Under the pieces are notes generated by a model. It saw nothing but the letters and a program-made list of their open reading frames with translations, searched no databases and was not told the origin of the DNA. Positions 21,263 through 32,799 of a stretch of 64,000 nucleotides of DNA are shown in pieces. Origin of the DNA: Notolepis coatsorum (Eukaryota > Chordata > Actinopteri > Aulopiformes > Paralepididae); the NCBI GenBank assembly GCA_963971535.1, contig OZ020588.1:118978414-119042413 (forward strand), given 5' to 3'. Numbering within the stretch: the first letter of the stretch is position 1; each line of letters starts with the position of its first letter. The translations under genes were made by a program, and so were the position numbers.

Positions 21263-21340
21263 GTAGTAGTATATACATGGTAGCATAATAGTAAAATGAA
21301 GTAAGACAGTTCAGATATTGAAGAAGACATATATATATAT
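21263..21340 (+). repeat. Right copy of long direct repeat flanking BEL/Pao
   Basis: It begins at the base after the LTR and repeats 8390 onward (GTAGTAGTATATACATGG..., then AAGAAGAC and a short TA tract). It then continues into hAT sequence not present on the left. Confidence 0.85.
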
Positions 21341-22111
21341 GGGAAGTTTACAGTATTTACTGAAGGAGCGTACAATTTTGAAAGTTTTATAGAAGTTCTG
21401 TTTTGTTCTGGCTAACCTGACGGTGCACAGATGCGTGAGCAAACTGCTCAGGGAAAGTTCCAATGCCGATTACCCCATGCTGCTTATTTCCGTACTTAAG
21501 AATGTATAAATGTTACATAGGATTTCGTTAATGTCTATTTTGTAGACAAATGTTTCTTGCACTTTTTCTTTGGCCAGGTTATTGTCATTTTGCTACTGTG
21601 GTTTTAGTTGAAACAGTAGTTTATCCTGTGCTGAAAAGTCTTCATTCCAATAGAGAGAGTATATATTTGTGTTTATTTTATTATTGTTTCACTGTCTTTT
21701 ATTTATTACGTTTCCACAGTTCTTTCCTCATGTTAAAAGGATGACACAAAAAGCCAGACCGAGGGCTTGTTTCAGTTTTATAATAAACAATCAAACTGAG
21801 CTATTTTTTTGCCTGCCTATTTGTTTGGTGTAAACTTGATCACAAAGTAAAAAAAAAAAAAAAAAAGTAGTGCCGATGTAGCTAGCTATTTTTGCCATGT
21901 TCTTGTAGTGTAGCTTGCTACATTTCTCTGGGGATAGCTTCCATTGTAGTTTAGCTATATTTAATCGAGAGTAACTTGTAGTGTAGCTTGCTACATTTTC
22001 CAAGTAGCTTGCCCATCACTGCATACAATGCTATGGACCCAGCTAAATTGCTGACTCTCTAATAAACTACACACCCACCAGAACATTGTGATCATCAGAT
22101 GCAGGTCTATT

Positions 22112-22753
<642 letters not shown>

Positions 22754-23948
22754 GTATCCCCCCCCCGACGAACATCACCTGACGTTCATCGGGATGCAGC
22801 CGCCGGAAATCATCGATCAGGCTGGGGTCTAATATGTCCCGTTGAGGCACCCAAGAACACTCTTCTACCCCGTACCCCTCCCAATCCACCAAGAACTGAA
22901 ACCCCCTACCCCTCCGCCTACAACTCAGGATTCTCCGCACCGTATAGACAGGCTGACCGTCAATAATGTGGGGCGGAGGAACCGCAGGGAGTGGCGGGGA
23001 CAAGGGCGATGAGAGGAATGGCTTCAACAGGGACACATGAAACGTCGGATGGACCCTCATAGAGGCCGGAAGGCGTAGCCTGTAAGCCATAGGATTCACC
23101 CGACGCACCACTTTAAAGGGACCTATAAAGCGAGGAGCCAGCTTCCTGGACTCCACCCGGAGAGGGAGATCACGAGTGGAAAGCCAAACCCGCTGTCTCG
23201 GACGGAAAACCGAAGCCGGACGACGCTTGCGGTTAGCTTGCCGCTGAGCCTTAACCGAGGCCTTCTGCAGCGCCGTCCGCACTCTGTTCCACGTCCTGCG
23301 ACAACGAGCCACATGTGCCTGGGCCGACGGCACCTCCACCTCCTGCTCCTGTTCGGGAAACAGAGGAGGTTGAAAACCATATTGACACTGAAAGGGAGAC
23401 ATACCAGTAGAGGAGGAGAGGAGGGTATTATGCGCATACTCAGCCCAGGCCAACCTCCTACTCCACGTCGCCGGACACCCAGCAACGTAGCACCTCAGAA
23501 CGCCCTCCAGATCCTGGTTGACACGCTCCGTCTGCCCGTTCGTCTGCGGATGGAACCCAGACGACAGGCTGACGGAGGCGCCTAGACTGGCGGCGACGCC
23601 TTCCAGAACCTGGAGGCGAACTGAGGACCCCGGTCGGACACAATATCCACTGGAAGCCCATGGACCCGAAAGACGTGCTGCACCACTAGGTCAGCCGTCT
23701 CCCGAGCCGAGGGGAGCTTGGGGAGGGGAATGAAGTGGGCCGCCTTAGAGAACCGGTCCACCACCACCAGGATGGCAGTGAACCCATCCGATAGGGGAAG
23801 GCCGGAAATAAAATCCAGGGATATGTGCGACCAGGGACGCTTGGTAATAGGAAGCGGTCGGAGGAGACCTGCCGGCGCACGGCGAGATGTCTTACTGCGC
23901 GCGCACACCGGACAGGCCGCCACAAAGGAGCGTGTATCCCCCCCTCTG
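22754..23948 (-). pseudogene. Chromodomain Gypsy integrase
   Basis: The first frame (23923-23582) has [18 protein letters not shown] (end of the zinc-binding domain), [30 protein letters not shown] (first catalytic Asp) and [12 protein letters not shown] (second). A frameshift near 23585 moves to the next frame, with [19 protein letters not shown] (catalytic Glu), [10 protein letters not shown] and a basic region. A C-terminal chromodomain follows ([14 protein letters not shown] ... FLVDWEGYG...[10 protein letters not shown]). A chromodomain marks the chromovirus branch of Ty3/Gypsy, where it steers integration to modified chromatin. The upstream two-thirds of pol is absent. Confidence 0.85.
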
Positions 23949-23950
23949 CC

Positions 23951-24171
23951 TGTTACGAACGGGGTAAGTGACTTCCAAGTTGTCGAAGAAGAACGAGACA
24001 GAGATAGGTTTACTCTTCCAAAACAGGTGTACTGTTTATTACCAGGGATAAGAGTAAGTACAGTGATAAAGACTTTAGGTCAGTGCTTGTTCCATCTGTA
24101 TCTTGTCCGTAGTTTAGGTGAAGCTCTAGCAAATGACAAAGGATAGAGCAAACATTAAATAGGCACATACC
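23951..24171 (-). repeat. Truncated Gypsy 5' LTR
   Basis: It matches 22346-22575 closely with a small internal deletion, then breaks off at ...GGCACATACC into unrelated sequence. Confidence 0.85.
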
Positions 24172-24260
24172 TTTGAGGGCAACCATAATGCTGATGTGGC
24201 CCTCTGTGAAAATGAGTTTGACACCTCTGTCCTAGAGGCAAATCTTTCCTGTGACAATTC
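24172..24260. repeat. hAT MITE scrap joined to LINE scrap
   Basis: 24172-24232 resembles the GTGTCAAACTCATTTTCAC-type end of common fish hAT MITEs (minus strand). 24233-24260 matches 28 bases of the L2-like LINE (compare 1419-1445, encoding LEANLSCD). Confidence 0.5.
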
Positions 24261-24797
24261 AAGTGGGCTTTATTGAGAAAGGGCACAACTGTATCAGCTG
24301 AGTAACAATGTTCATCAAAGTGTTGAGTGCTACAGTGTAGGTTAGTATATTAGGACAAGTGCATACCTACATGTATGACCTATATCTATCTACTACTTTT
24401 GGATATGAGCATTTTTTCAATAAGTATGGATGCGTTGGTATAATAATTATGCTATCTAGCTTGTGTGTCACTCTAGGGCTAGGCCTCCTGCTGGGTCCAT
24501 TCACTGGAATAACAAAGGAATGACTGGGCCTTTGCTCCAGGTGTGAATTGTTCTAGTGACATTGATCACATTGAATTCTGGGAGTGTAGTTCTTTCATCA
24601 GATAGCTGAATGAACTTGGATTCTTTTCAAGTCCTATCCTCGAATGTAGTTAGGATTTTACCAGAATGTTTGATAGGACATTGATTTGACAATTGATGGC
24701 TTATTTTGAAGATATGAATCTGTAATTTTACATTATGTAACAAAAAAAAAGAGAATATTCTGAGGAGGAGAAGGTCTTCAGCTAGACCCCTAAGGGT
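24261..24797. other. Unassigned
   Basis: No gene, repeat boundary or strong motif recognised. Confidence 0.5.
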
Positions 24798-25723
24798 TTA
24801 ACACAATCCCGCTCAAGCACGGAGATCTCCGTGTTTCGAGTCCTTGCGTTGTGGACAGAGGCACGGATAAATCCGTGGCAAGTTGTTATTGCTTTTATTC
24901 CATTTTAATAACCTATTCAAGGTCGCCGAGCGGCACTGCAGATCTACCCTACTCTATGAATACGACAAAGTGCAATACCGGCCAGATCCTCTTAGGGGCG
25001 CTATCGCGATAATGCAGTGTTCCCTGTGGCCGAACGGTGGACTTTTTTTCGATTCTGGATCTGCAGCCTGTAGCTTGGATTACGTTTTCCATCGCAGATT
25101 TCACCATGCAATAAGGAGATTTATCATCAGCCAATGGACATATCGATCTACCAGATGGCGATCGATAACGGGGAAATGCTCGGGGGGATCCAACTGGCTC
25201 ATGGTAAGATCTTTTTCACGTAAATTACAGCCCGATCGGGCATTGTTTTGATAGCCATCCAGGCGACCGGCCAATGTGGCTAGTTAGACGAACACGGTTA
25301 TTGGTAATCAATAATAATAAACAACGTCCCCCGCCCCCCCCCCTTTCATGCATACATGCTTTGGGATCGTGCCGATCATATGCAATTTGAGTTATTTCTG
25401 TAGCATCTGTAAAACGGAAATGCCATTGGATATAACGTTAGCAGCTATTAGCCCTATATCTAGCCTTCCAGAAAATATACTAGTCCCAAATCCCGTATAA
25501 CGCTTATATTCACGGCGCTATAAAATGAGAACGTATTGATGATTTTTTTTCTTCTTTAAGCCATTTTGAAGGGACGGTTTATGGACTCAATTGACAATGA
25601 GAATGGACAGATAGCAATACTATAAAGTATAGATTTAGCTGTACAAACAGCCCCACGTTTGTTTACATTCCCCGGTCCTCTTGACATTAATTAGACTCAT
25701 CCCAATGGCCCAGAATGTGTTAA
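24798..25723. mobile_element. piggyBac-like TTAA MITE (926 bp)
   Basis: TTAA lies at 24798-24801 and 25720-25723. The ends TTAACACAATCCCG and (right, read inward) TTAACACATTCTGGG are short imperfect inverted repeats. A perfect 16-bp palindrome CACGGAGATCTCCGTG lies 20 bases inside the left end (24818-24833). The interior resembles the other TTAA elements here (scattered GATCGAT, AAACGGAAAT). No coding capacity. Confidence 0.6.
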
Positions 25724-26542
25724 GGGCAACGCGTAGTGGCATCTATATGACACACACATTCATGACATCAACCCCTGTGACGTCCGGCCCGCCCTGGCAT
25801 TTTCCCCCCAGAGAAGCTCAGGGTCCTTCGGGGTACCAGAACTTGTCAGCTCCCCGGTGGACAACGGGTTAAACTGATCCGGTCCGGCCCGACCAGGACA
25901 AGTCCCGTGCCCTTGTCACGCCGCTGCCCCCAGTCCTAAGAGGGGGGTAGGTACGCGAGTTGATCCAAAACGTCACAGGGGGCACCACCAAGACGGTCAG
26001 TACGTGAACGCACCGCTCCCGGTGGCCCACCTAACGGGCGTGAAACCCCTCTGCCAATGTTTGATCTACTCCGTCATCTCCCCCCGGAGATGTACGCAAG
26101 TCCTCGAGTCTAACCTAGTGCACTGGCGCTCGGTAGAGATACAAATCTCCTTCCCAGCCGACCGCATAAAAAACACAGTTTTTATGATGTTGGGCAACCA
26201 AGGTGCGTCGGTCCCAAAAAGTGGATTCAATCATTGAAAAACACCCTGGGAAAGCGCTGATCGGTCTCGTAAGACCAACCGCTGATTTATGAAACAGCAT
26301 GTATGCTCGTAAAGAACCCGAGAACAGTGACAGCGAATTTCTAACAAGGAAGAGCCCCACAATGTTTCCCCTCGCTGTCTGGGACGAGCAGCAGGAAGCC
26401 GGTACTAGAGACACAGACACGGGCTCTTATACGACGAGCCTGGGAATAAAAACCGCGTCAATTCTGCTCTTTATGTAAGAGGGGAAGACAGCGGTTTTCC
26501 CAGAGAGACCTCAACGTGAGTGAAAGAATTGAAAAAGGTTCA
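25724..26542. other. Unassigned GC-rich stretch
   Basis: About 800 bases of comparatively GC-rich, low-repeat sequence without a convincing frame; the longest plus-strand frames are 60-80 codons. Two C runs and several GGTCC/GGACC motifs are visible. Origin unknown. Confidence 0.5.
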
Positions 26543-28147
26543 TGTAACAGATTGGACTAAGTAGACAAAATGGCCCAATATACACTACTGTTAGAGAGCA
26601 GAGCAGAAGGACTGCATCACATCATCTATCCTTTACAATGACAGCGGTCAGTAGCACAGGACCTGTAACTCACGGACATGTCTCTTGGCCAATAAGAAAA
26701 ACGTGCCTGTGATGTCTTCAATGGCCGGGGAAATCCCGTGTCCCACTATCCTAATTTGGTGTGGGAGACAGGGAAATCCCCCCCCCCCTCCCTGTGACTA
26801 GAGAGAGAACACCTTTGTCAGGGAGACTGATAGGTAGAAAAGGCACAACCTCTCGGCCAATCAGTTTCGTAATGGATATAACTGTGAGGTTCGCCTGTCC
26901 CCTGGACCTTTAATTCCCTGTCTCCTCACCTCACCAGCCCCCACCCTCGCGTTGTTTTACTCTCCTCTGCTCTTCAACAGCCCCCACCCTTGGACAACCT
27001 TTCACAGCTGTGATAAGTTATGATTAGCGCCCCAGAGGGCTTTAAATACCTGGACTTTCCCTCCAGTCCTCGTCGGGTCGTTCTGTATCTGTATGCTACC
27101 ATCTACCGCCGCGCTCCTGGTGAGACATCGTCATCGCTCTCTATTCTTCCACGGGAGGATTCCTTTGTTCTCACTGGGAGACGTTGTGCCATTCATCACC
27201 ACCTGTCGCCGTTTGCCTGGAGTGGGACACAGTCTGCGCTCTCTAATTCTCTACGGGAGGTTTTCCAGTGTCCCACTCCAGACGTCTAGCCGGCGCGCTC
27301 CTACTCCAGACGCGCCCCACTCCAGACGTCTAGCCGGCGCGCTCCAACTCCAGACGCGCTCCCACTCCAGACGCGCTCCACTCCAGACGTCTAGCCGGCG
27401 CGCTCCAACTCCAGACGCGCTCCTACTCCAGACGCGCTCCACTCCAGACCCCGAGCCGGCGCGCTCTTCAAGCCGGCGCGCTCCTACTCCAGACGCGCCC
27501 CACTCCAGACCCCAAGCCGGCGCGCTCCTACTCCAGACGCGCTCCACTCCAGACCCCGAGCCGGCGTGCTCTCTTCGAGCCGGCGCGCTCCAACTCCAGA
27601 CGCGCTCCTACTCCAGACGCGCTCCACTCCAGACCCAGAGCCGGCGCGCTCTTCAAGCCGGCGCGCTCCTACTCCAGACGCGCTCCTACTCCAGACGCTC
27701 AAGCCGGCGCGCATCGCTTCCTAATCCTCTACGGGAGGATGCGTCTCTTCACTTCCGAGGAGGATCTCCTTGCCAGGCCTCCGTCGTCTGAACCCTGCCA
27801 TCCCTGTAAGCAGCTCTGGCCCTCGCCCTGTCCAAGGCCTTAACCCTGTTTTCTCTGTTCCTGTCTCCAGCCCGCCTCCCCGGGCCTCTGTCCCTGTTCC
27901 CCTCTCCAGTGCCCCTGTTCCTGCCCTGTCCTTTTGCCCTGGCCCTGTCCCTTAGCCTTCCCCTTAGCCTGCTCGCCTCTTAAAGGCACAGTGCCACATT
28001 TTTCCCTATTTCTTTGTTCCAGTGTTTTTGTGTTCTCCCTTAAAGGGACAGTGCCGCTTTTTGTTTGTATTGAATAAATGCCCTGTTTTAACGTACTCTC
28101 ATACCTGTCTTGTGTTGTGCGATTGGGGTCGGTTACAAACCATAACA
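26543..28147 (+). repeat. Probable solo LTR with internal tandem array
   Basis: The right part has an AATAAA signal at 28073-28078, then CTTGTGTTGTGCGATTGGGG and an end of ...ACCATAACA. The same arrangement recurs at 49018-49095 (AATAAA ... TTGTGCTATTGGGGTTG ... GTAACA). A TTTAAATAC promoter-like motif is at about 27040. The left end (TGTAACAG at 26543) is a guess, and no matching target duplication was seen. Confidence 0.4.
27275..27715 (+). repeat. GC-rich tandem array in the putative LTR
   Basis: About 440 bp of irregular repeats built from two modules, ACTCCAGACGCGCT(CC) and (A/G)AGCCGGCGCGCTC. Long frames on both strands, rich in Thr-Pro-Asp-Ala or Val-Trp-Ser-Arg, follow from the repeat and are not genes. 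Confidence 0.85.
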
Positions 28148-28167
28148 ATAACTATATCCGGGGGGGG

Positions 28168-28466
28168 GGGTTATTTGACCACCCCCCTCAAACACCTCAC
28201 CCCTGATACGACGCAATAAAAAAGGCACAGCCGTGACACCAGTTGTATAGTGCGCTAAATGAAAGCACATACACCTGTAGCGTAATAGCTTTACATCCTG
28301 CACGCCAACCACAGCCGATAACCTCGTTTGTGTAAAAAAAAAATGTATCCACGGCTCTGGCTTATGTGCAAAAAAACTTGCCACCTGCAATTTTATTTCT
28401 TTACCCTAAGCAAAGAAAAAATACCAGACTGAAGAGAGGGACTCAAAAAATCCTTGGTTTACATGC
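28168..28466. other. Unassigned, A-rich patches
   Basis: Short sequence after a G run at about 28158-28167; nothing recognised. Confidence 0.4.
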
Positions 28467-28721
28467 TACATATCGCTGCTGGCGGGACAAAACCTCATAA
28501 CTCCAAAAACCCAACTTTTCAGCAGATGAAAAAAACGAACACAGATTTGAGGGCGAATAGAGTTACGAGGTTTAGACAGATAATTGGTTTAATGCTTTCC
28601 CATTGTTTAAACTTTGTAAAACCCACACACACATATGGAGGATGATCTACGGAGTTGATTTATAATAAAAAAAAATTTTAAATGGAGTTATGAGGTTTTG
28701 TCCAGCCGACAGCGATATGTA
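28467..28721. repeat. Inverted repeat with 39-bp arms
   Basis: 28467-28505 (TACATATCGCTGCTGGC...ACAAAACCTCATAACTCCA) is repeated inverted at 28683-28721 with few mismatches, separated by about 177 bases. It could be a short MITE or a hairpin; no target duplication was identified. Confidence 0.75.
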
Positions 28722-29350
28722 CAACTCTGTAAGCTAACAATAGCACACCAGTTGCGGACTCAAGTGCTACGTTTTATCCTAAAATGTAATTACATGAAAC
28801 ACACATCCCTCATCGTACCGCGAAGCCGTCAAGTTCACTTTTACCACGTAAGAAAGAACACTGGCTTAGGTAGAGAGAAAGGACATAAGCCCTTGGCTAA
28901 GTGCTAGAAATACAGGCCTTGCAAGTTATACAAAACAGCAAACAAAGCAAATTTCTGAAAAATTTGCTAAAACTCCCAAGCAAGAACGCAACCCTAGCAT
29001 TTTTAGCTGTGGGTTTATATTCCACATGCCGTATCCCCCAAAATACAGTGAAGTAAACACACGTTTTGTTAAACAAAAAACAGTGCCCCTGTAGGAGGGA
29101 CCCTTTATGTTATTAACCAAAATCATTTTGGGGGGGGGGGGGGGGGGGGTAGGGAGTGGGGCAGAAGGGGTAATGTGTCCTTTCTGTACCCCCGAGGCCT
29201 CTTGCTGGTGGGGCCAGTAGTGGCGACGGCTGGAGTCCTGCTCCGGTGTTTCGCCCATATCCTGCGGCCGGCTGTGGTGCAGGCTGACGACATCTTCTGC
29301 CAGAGATGACGCCGAATCAGAGTGTCCAGGGCCCGCTATCTCCCCGCGGC
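28722..29350. other. Unassigned, with poly(G)20 at 29130-29149
   Basis: No gene seen. The 20-base G run is the only striking feature. Confidence 0.5.
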
Positions 29351-29990
29351 TATCGCTACCGGTTAGCCACAGGCTAACTGCTAGCTACAGGCTAACGGCT
29401 AGCTACAAGCTAACGGCTAGCTACTGAAGCTGCGTAAGGTGGAGTGCAGGCCTGGTCACTCCAGATAGCCAACTGCCTAGCTCAAAGAAAGGGCAGACAA
29501 CGCTCACCTCCCTCACAGGACAGCATTGCCAGAGATACACTGGCGTCGGCAGCGGAGCCCCGTTTGTACGGGCCGCTGCCGCACTAAGCTCGGGGACAAA
29601 AAAAAACATGCAACTCTCTTGGGTACTTTCCTCCGTCTCGCTCGCATCCCTCGCGGCGGGAGGCTCAACTCACTTTCTCTTTCTGATAGGCGGGAGCCAA
29701 CGTCCAGTGCGGATGGCAGTAGGGCATCCCGTCTCGGAGGTGGGACTTGAACCCAGACTCGGAGTACGGGGCTCAGAGGAAAACAAAGCACACTCTGCCC
29801 GAGGGGAGAGAGCTCTGTCTTCGTGGGGCGTCAAACAAGAACTCCCCGCCCCCTCCATGCAATCCTAATTGTCCATCGGACGCTACAGGCTAATGGCTAG
29901 CTACAAGCTAACGGCTAGCTACAGGCTAACGGCTAGCCATAGGCCAACGGTTAGCTACAGGCTAACGGCCAGCTACTGTAGCTGTATCGG
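29351..29990. repeat. Two GCTAAC/GGCTAGCTAC arrays
   Basis: Irregular 18-bp units of the type GGCTAACGGCTAGCTACA occur at about 29360-29428 and again at 29882-29978. The 450-bp spacer is GC-rich. Confidence 0.7.
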
Positions 29991-30461
29991 ACGCGATGGA
30001 GAGGTAACGGAGGAATCCTCTCCTGGAACCGGCTGTTCTGCGGGGCCGTATGCCTGAGCAGCCGACCCCGCACAACTGACACATCCGTTTAGACCGTCCG
30101 CCCCCGCCGCTCACCGCCAATTGACGTGAGCGAGCAGAGGTGGAGAGCGCGTGCCGCAAGACACCACTAGGGTTTCCACCCGTCCCTTAAAATACGGAAT
30201 CGCCCCGTAATTGGAAACTAAAAGACGCGTTCCGTATTGAACTGATACGGGACGCCCCATGTCCCGTATTTTAAGGTTGCCAGTTTAGTGAGAGAAATTA
30301 GTCAGCCGACCTACAAAAACAAGCAAAATTGTGGCCGAAAGTTGCGGGAAATAAACTGACTTGGCAACTCTGCTATGATGGGCGTGCGCTCAGCAGCTCA
30401 CTGACCAATGAGAATTTGCGCTTTCACCTTGCTAAGAAGAGTTCTGTGCCGTTGTGCCAAT

Positions 30462-30832
30462 CCTCTGTCTGTGCGCTGCCTGCCATCCTCTGTCTGTCTG
30501 TGCGCTGCCTGCCATCCTCTGTCTGTCTGTGCGCTGCCTACATGCCATCCTCTGTCTGTCTGTGCGCTGCCTGCCAGCCATCCTCTGTCTGTGCGCTGCC
30601 TGCCATCCTCTGTCTGTCTGTGCGCTGCCTGCCTGCCATCCTCTGTCTGTCTGTACGCTGCCTGCCAGCCATCCTCTGTCTGTGCGCTGCCTGCCATCCT
30701 CTGTCTCTGTGCGCTGCCTGCCATCCTCTGTCTGTGCGCTGCCTGCCATCCTCTGTCTGTGCACTGCATGCCATCCTCTGTCTGTCTGTGCGCTGCCTGC
30801 CAGCCATCCTCTATCTGTGCGCTGCCTGCCAT
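30462..30832 (+). repeat. 25-29-bp minisatellite, left part
   Basis: About 13 units of the form TGTCTGTGCGCTGCCTGCCA plus TCCTC, with occasional extra TGTC or AGCC. All six frames tend to stay open, giving misleading Cys-Ala-Leu-Pro repeats. Confidence 0.9.
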
Positions 30833-31196
30833 CAGTGGCGGACTGGGACACAAATTCAGCCCGGGACATTCAGACGCACCAGCCCACACACCGGCCCACG
30901 CACCGGCCCCGAAACCGGCCCACACAACGGGCGTTATGAAATACTTGTCCAGTATTAAACAACCCAAGGCTGTGGCTAAGGAGTCAACATCAGGGAGACC
31001 AAATCTACACACCGCCCCTAGATGTGCACTCATGCACAGTGCACACACACACACAGACACACACATACCGTTACTTCCCGTCATTGGCATATGTTTTTTT
31101 TTTACTAACATCTTAGTGCCTCATTAGCCTAGGGATTAAGGATACATGAAGTATTAACTACACCATAATAATATTGAGGTTTTGATCCATAGAAAG

Positions 31197-31570
31197 TAGG
31201 GATGTCCGATATTATCGGCCTACCGATATTATCGGCCGATATCGGCATTAAAATGTGATATCGAAAAATATCTGTATCGGTTTTAAAGAAATTATATTTT
31301 ATTTACATTTCTATAACCTTTATTTACCCAGGCAAGCAAGTAAGAACCAATTCTGATTTTATTTATTGTCAAAAGTATGCATAATGTTGTGTTAATTCCA
31401 CAACAAGAGATATGTAATGTTAATTACCTGAAATTATTCCATTTCTTGGGGCGGGAAACCCTGCATATATCGGTATCGGTTGATATCGGTTGATATCGGT
31501 ATCGGAAATTAAGAGTTGGACAATATCGGTATATCGGTATCGGTAAAAAAGCCAATATCGAGCATCCCTA
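31197..31570. mobile_element. Inner hAT MITE (374 bp)
   Basis: It runs TAGGGATGTCCGAT ... ATCGAGCATCCCTA, flanked by a perfect 8-bp duplication ATAGAAAG (31189-31196 and 31571-31578). Its ends are dense in TATCGG/CCGATA motifs. A second copy in opposite orientation lies at 42198-42554. Confidence 0.88.
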
Positions 31571-31711
31571 ATAGAAAGGTCTGTGCTACACAATTTCAGT
31601 TAGATTGGATTTATTGTCCTTTAATTTGGCACTCATGACATTAGTTGCTTGCCGTTTAATCAACATTGAAAGACCCCCCACTTCCTCCCAGACACCCATT
31701 CCAAGAGCCTG

Positions 31712-31714
<3 letters not shown>

Positions 31715-31805
<91 letters not shown>

Positions 31806-31922
31806 GTATGTGTCTCTCTGTGTGTGTGTGTCTCTCTCTCTGTCTCTCCCTCTCTCTGTGTGTGTCTCTCTCTCTGTCTCTCTCTCTCTCTGTCTCTCTC
31901 TCTGTGTGTCTGTCTGTCTGTC
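31715..31922 (+). repeat. (CT)n microsatellite with degenerate extension
   Basis: A pure CT run to about 31803, then mixed CT/TGTG/TCTG units. Confidence 0.95.
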
Positions 31923-32279
31923 TGGACTGGGCTCTCTCTCTCCCCTCAGGGTCAGCTGTACTGGACTGGGCGCTCTCTCTCCCCTCAGGGTCAGCTGTGC
32001 TGGATTGGGCGCTCTCTCTTTCCTCAGAGTCAACTGCATAAGAAGAACATCAGCAATCAATAATAATGGCTTGAATTCATACAGCGTTTTTCAGCCTTTT
32101 GAAAACACCCAAAGTAGTAGTAGTAGTAGTAGTAGTAGTTTATTCAGTCATCATCTCACACAATACAATATACCCCATCATTTAACAATATTTGATTTTA
32201 CAGTGACTGAAAAGGTACAGACTGAAGCATAATGCTTATATATGCCTGTCCTATATTCTTAACAAAAATTTAAAAAATT

Positions 32280-32790
32280 GGCGGCTACGTGGCGTAGGGG
32301 GCAAGGCGCTCGCCACAAATACTGGAGACGCTGGGCTCGCCTGTTCGAGCCCAGCGCTCCACATTGCTTTCAGTTTAGCTGGTCGTTCATACTAATACAC
32401 ATTGGCCGTATTAGGGGGTGGGAAACTGATGGGTGGGGATCGGGCGTTGTGGACAGCGACTCCTACAGGTCGGTTGGTGTGCCTGCGCAGTAGAATCAGG
32501 AAGTGTCGGGGGCAGCGTGAGCCTCCCACGCGTTACTCCTCGCCACTGAGAGATCGAGCTGCGCAGGTGAAAAGATGCGACTGCTGTTACCTCAAGTACC
32601 GGAGGGGACTTGTGCTATGTATGACTTAGTCCACATTGCAGCCGGCTTGTGGGAGGCAAGAAACAGCGTTCGTGACAGGGGAGGGTTGAATTGGATGATA
32701 TGAAATTGGGATGGGAGAAAATGTAGAAAATGGGAGAAAAAGTGGATAAAAAAAAGCAAAAATTAAAAAAATTAAGACTCCAAAACAGTA
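32280..32790 (+). mobile_element. tRNA-derived SINE
   Basis: Box A (TGGCGTAGGGG, 32290-32300) and box B (TGTTCGAGCCC, 32342-32352) have the spacing of an RNA polymerase III promoter. The body (CAGCGACTCCTACAGGTCGG, GTGAGCCTCCCACGCGTTAC) and an A-rich tail (ATTGGGATGGGAGAAAATG...) recur on the minus strand at 63440-63800, which confirms a dispersed family. The head resembles a tRNA but is not a functional tRNA gene. Confidence 0.8.
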
Positions 32791-32799
32791 TTCTAAAAG

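Larger units (their letters stand above)
7425..22021 (+). mobile_element. hAT element carrying a BEL/Pao insertion
   Basis: The termini CAGTGATGGGC (7425) and GCCCATCACTG (to 22021) are inverted and flanked by a perfect 8-bp target duplication, CATACAAT, at 7417-7424 and 22022-22029. This is the signature of a hAT transposon. The sub-terminal DNA holds many scattered GTAGC/GCTAC motifs. A first transposase exon is recognisable at 7869-8058. The rest of the transposase is not, so the element was probably already deleted when the BEL/Pao element landed at 8484-21262. Confidence 0.8.

Noticed and set aside
27093-27791. 232-codon plus-strand frame rich in Thr-Pro-Asp-Ala
   Set aside because: Produced by a tandem array; equally long frames exist on the other strand.
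24798-28147. Piggybac-herpesvirus fusion element of the kind known in fish (Teratorn-like)
   Set aside because: TTAA ends prompted the idea, but I recognise no herpesvirus gene or long virus-like frame in the adjacent GC-rich DNA.
29700-29790. tRNA-like sequence on the minus strand with a GGTTCAAGTCC box B
   Set aside because: No convincing box A at the right distance and no cloverleaf stems that I could pair; at most a decayed SINE head.
30329-31127. Overlapping frames of 145-239 codons on both strands
   Set aside because: Produced by the 25-29-bp minisatellite; no non-repeat domain.
32280-32352. Functional tRNA gene
   Set aside because: Boxes A and B are present, but the sequence continues into a SINE body and tail that is repeated elsewhere in the window.
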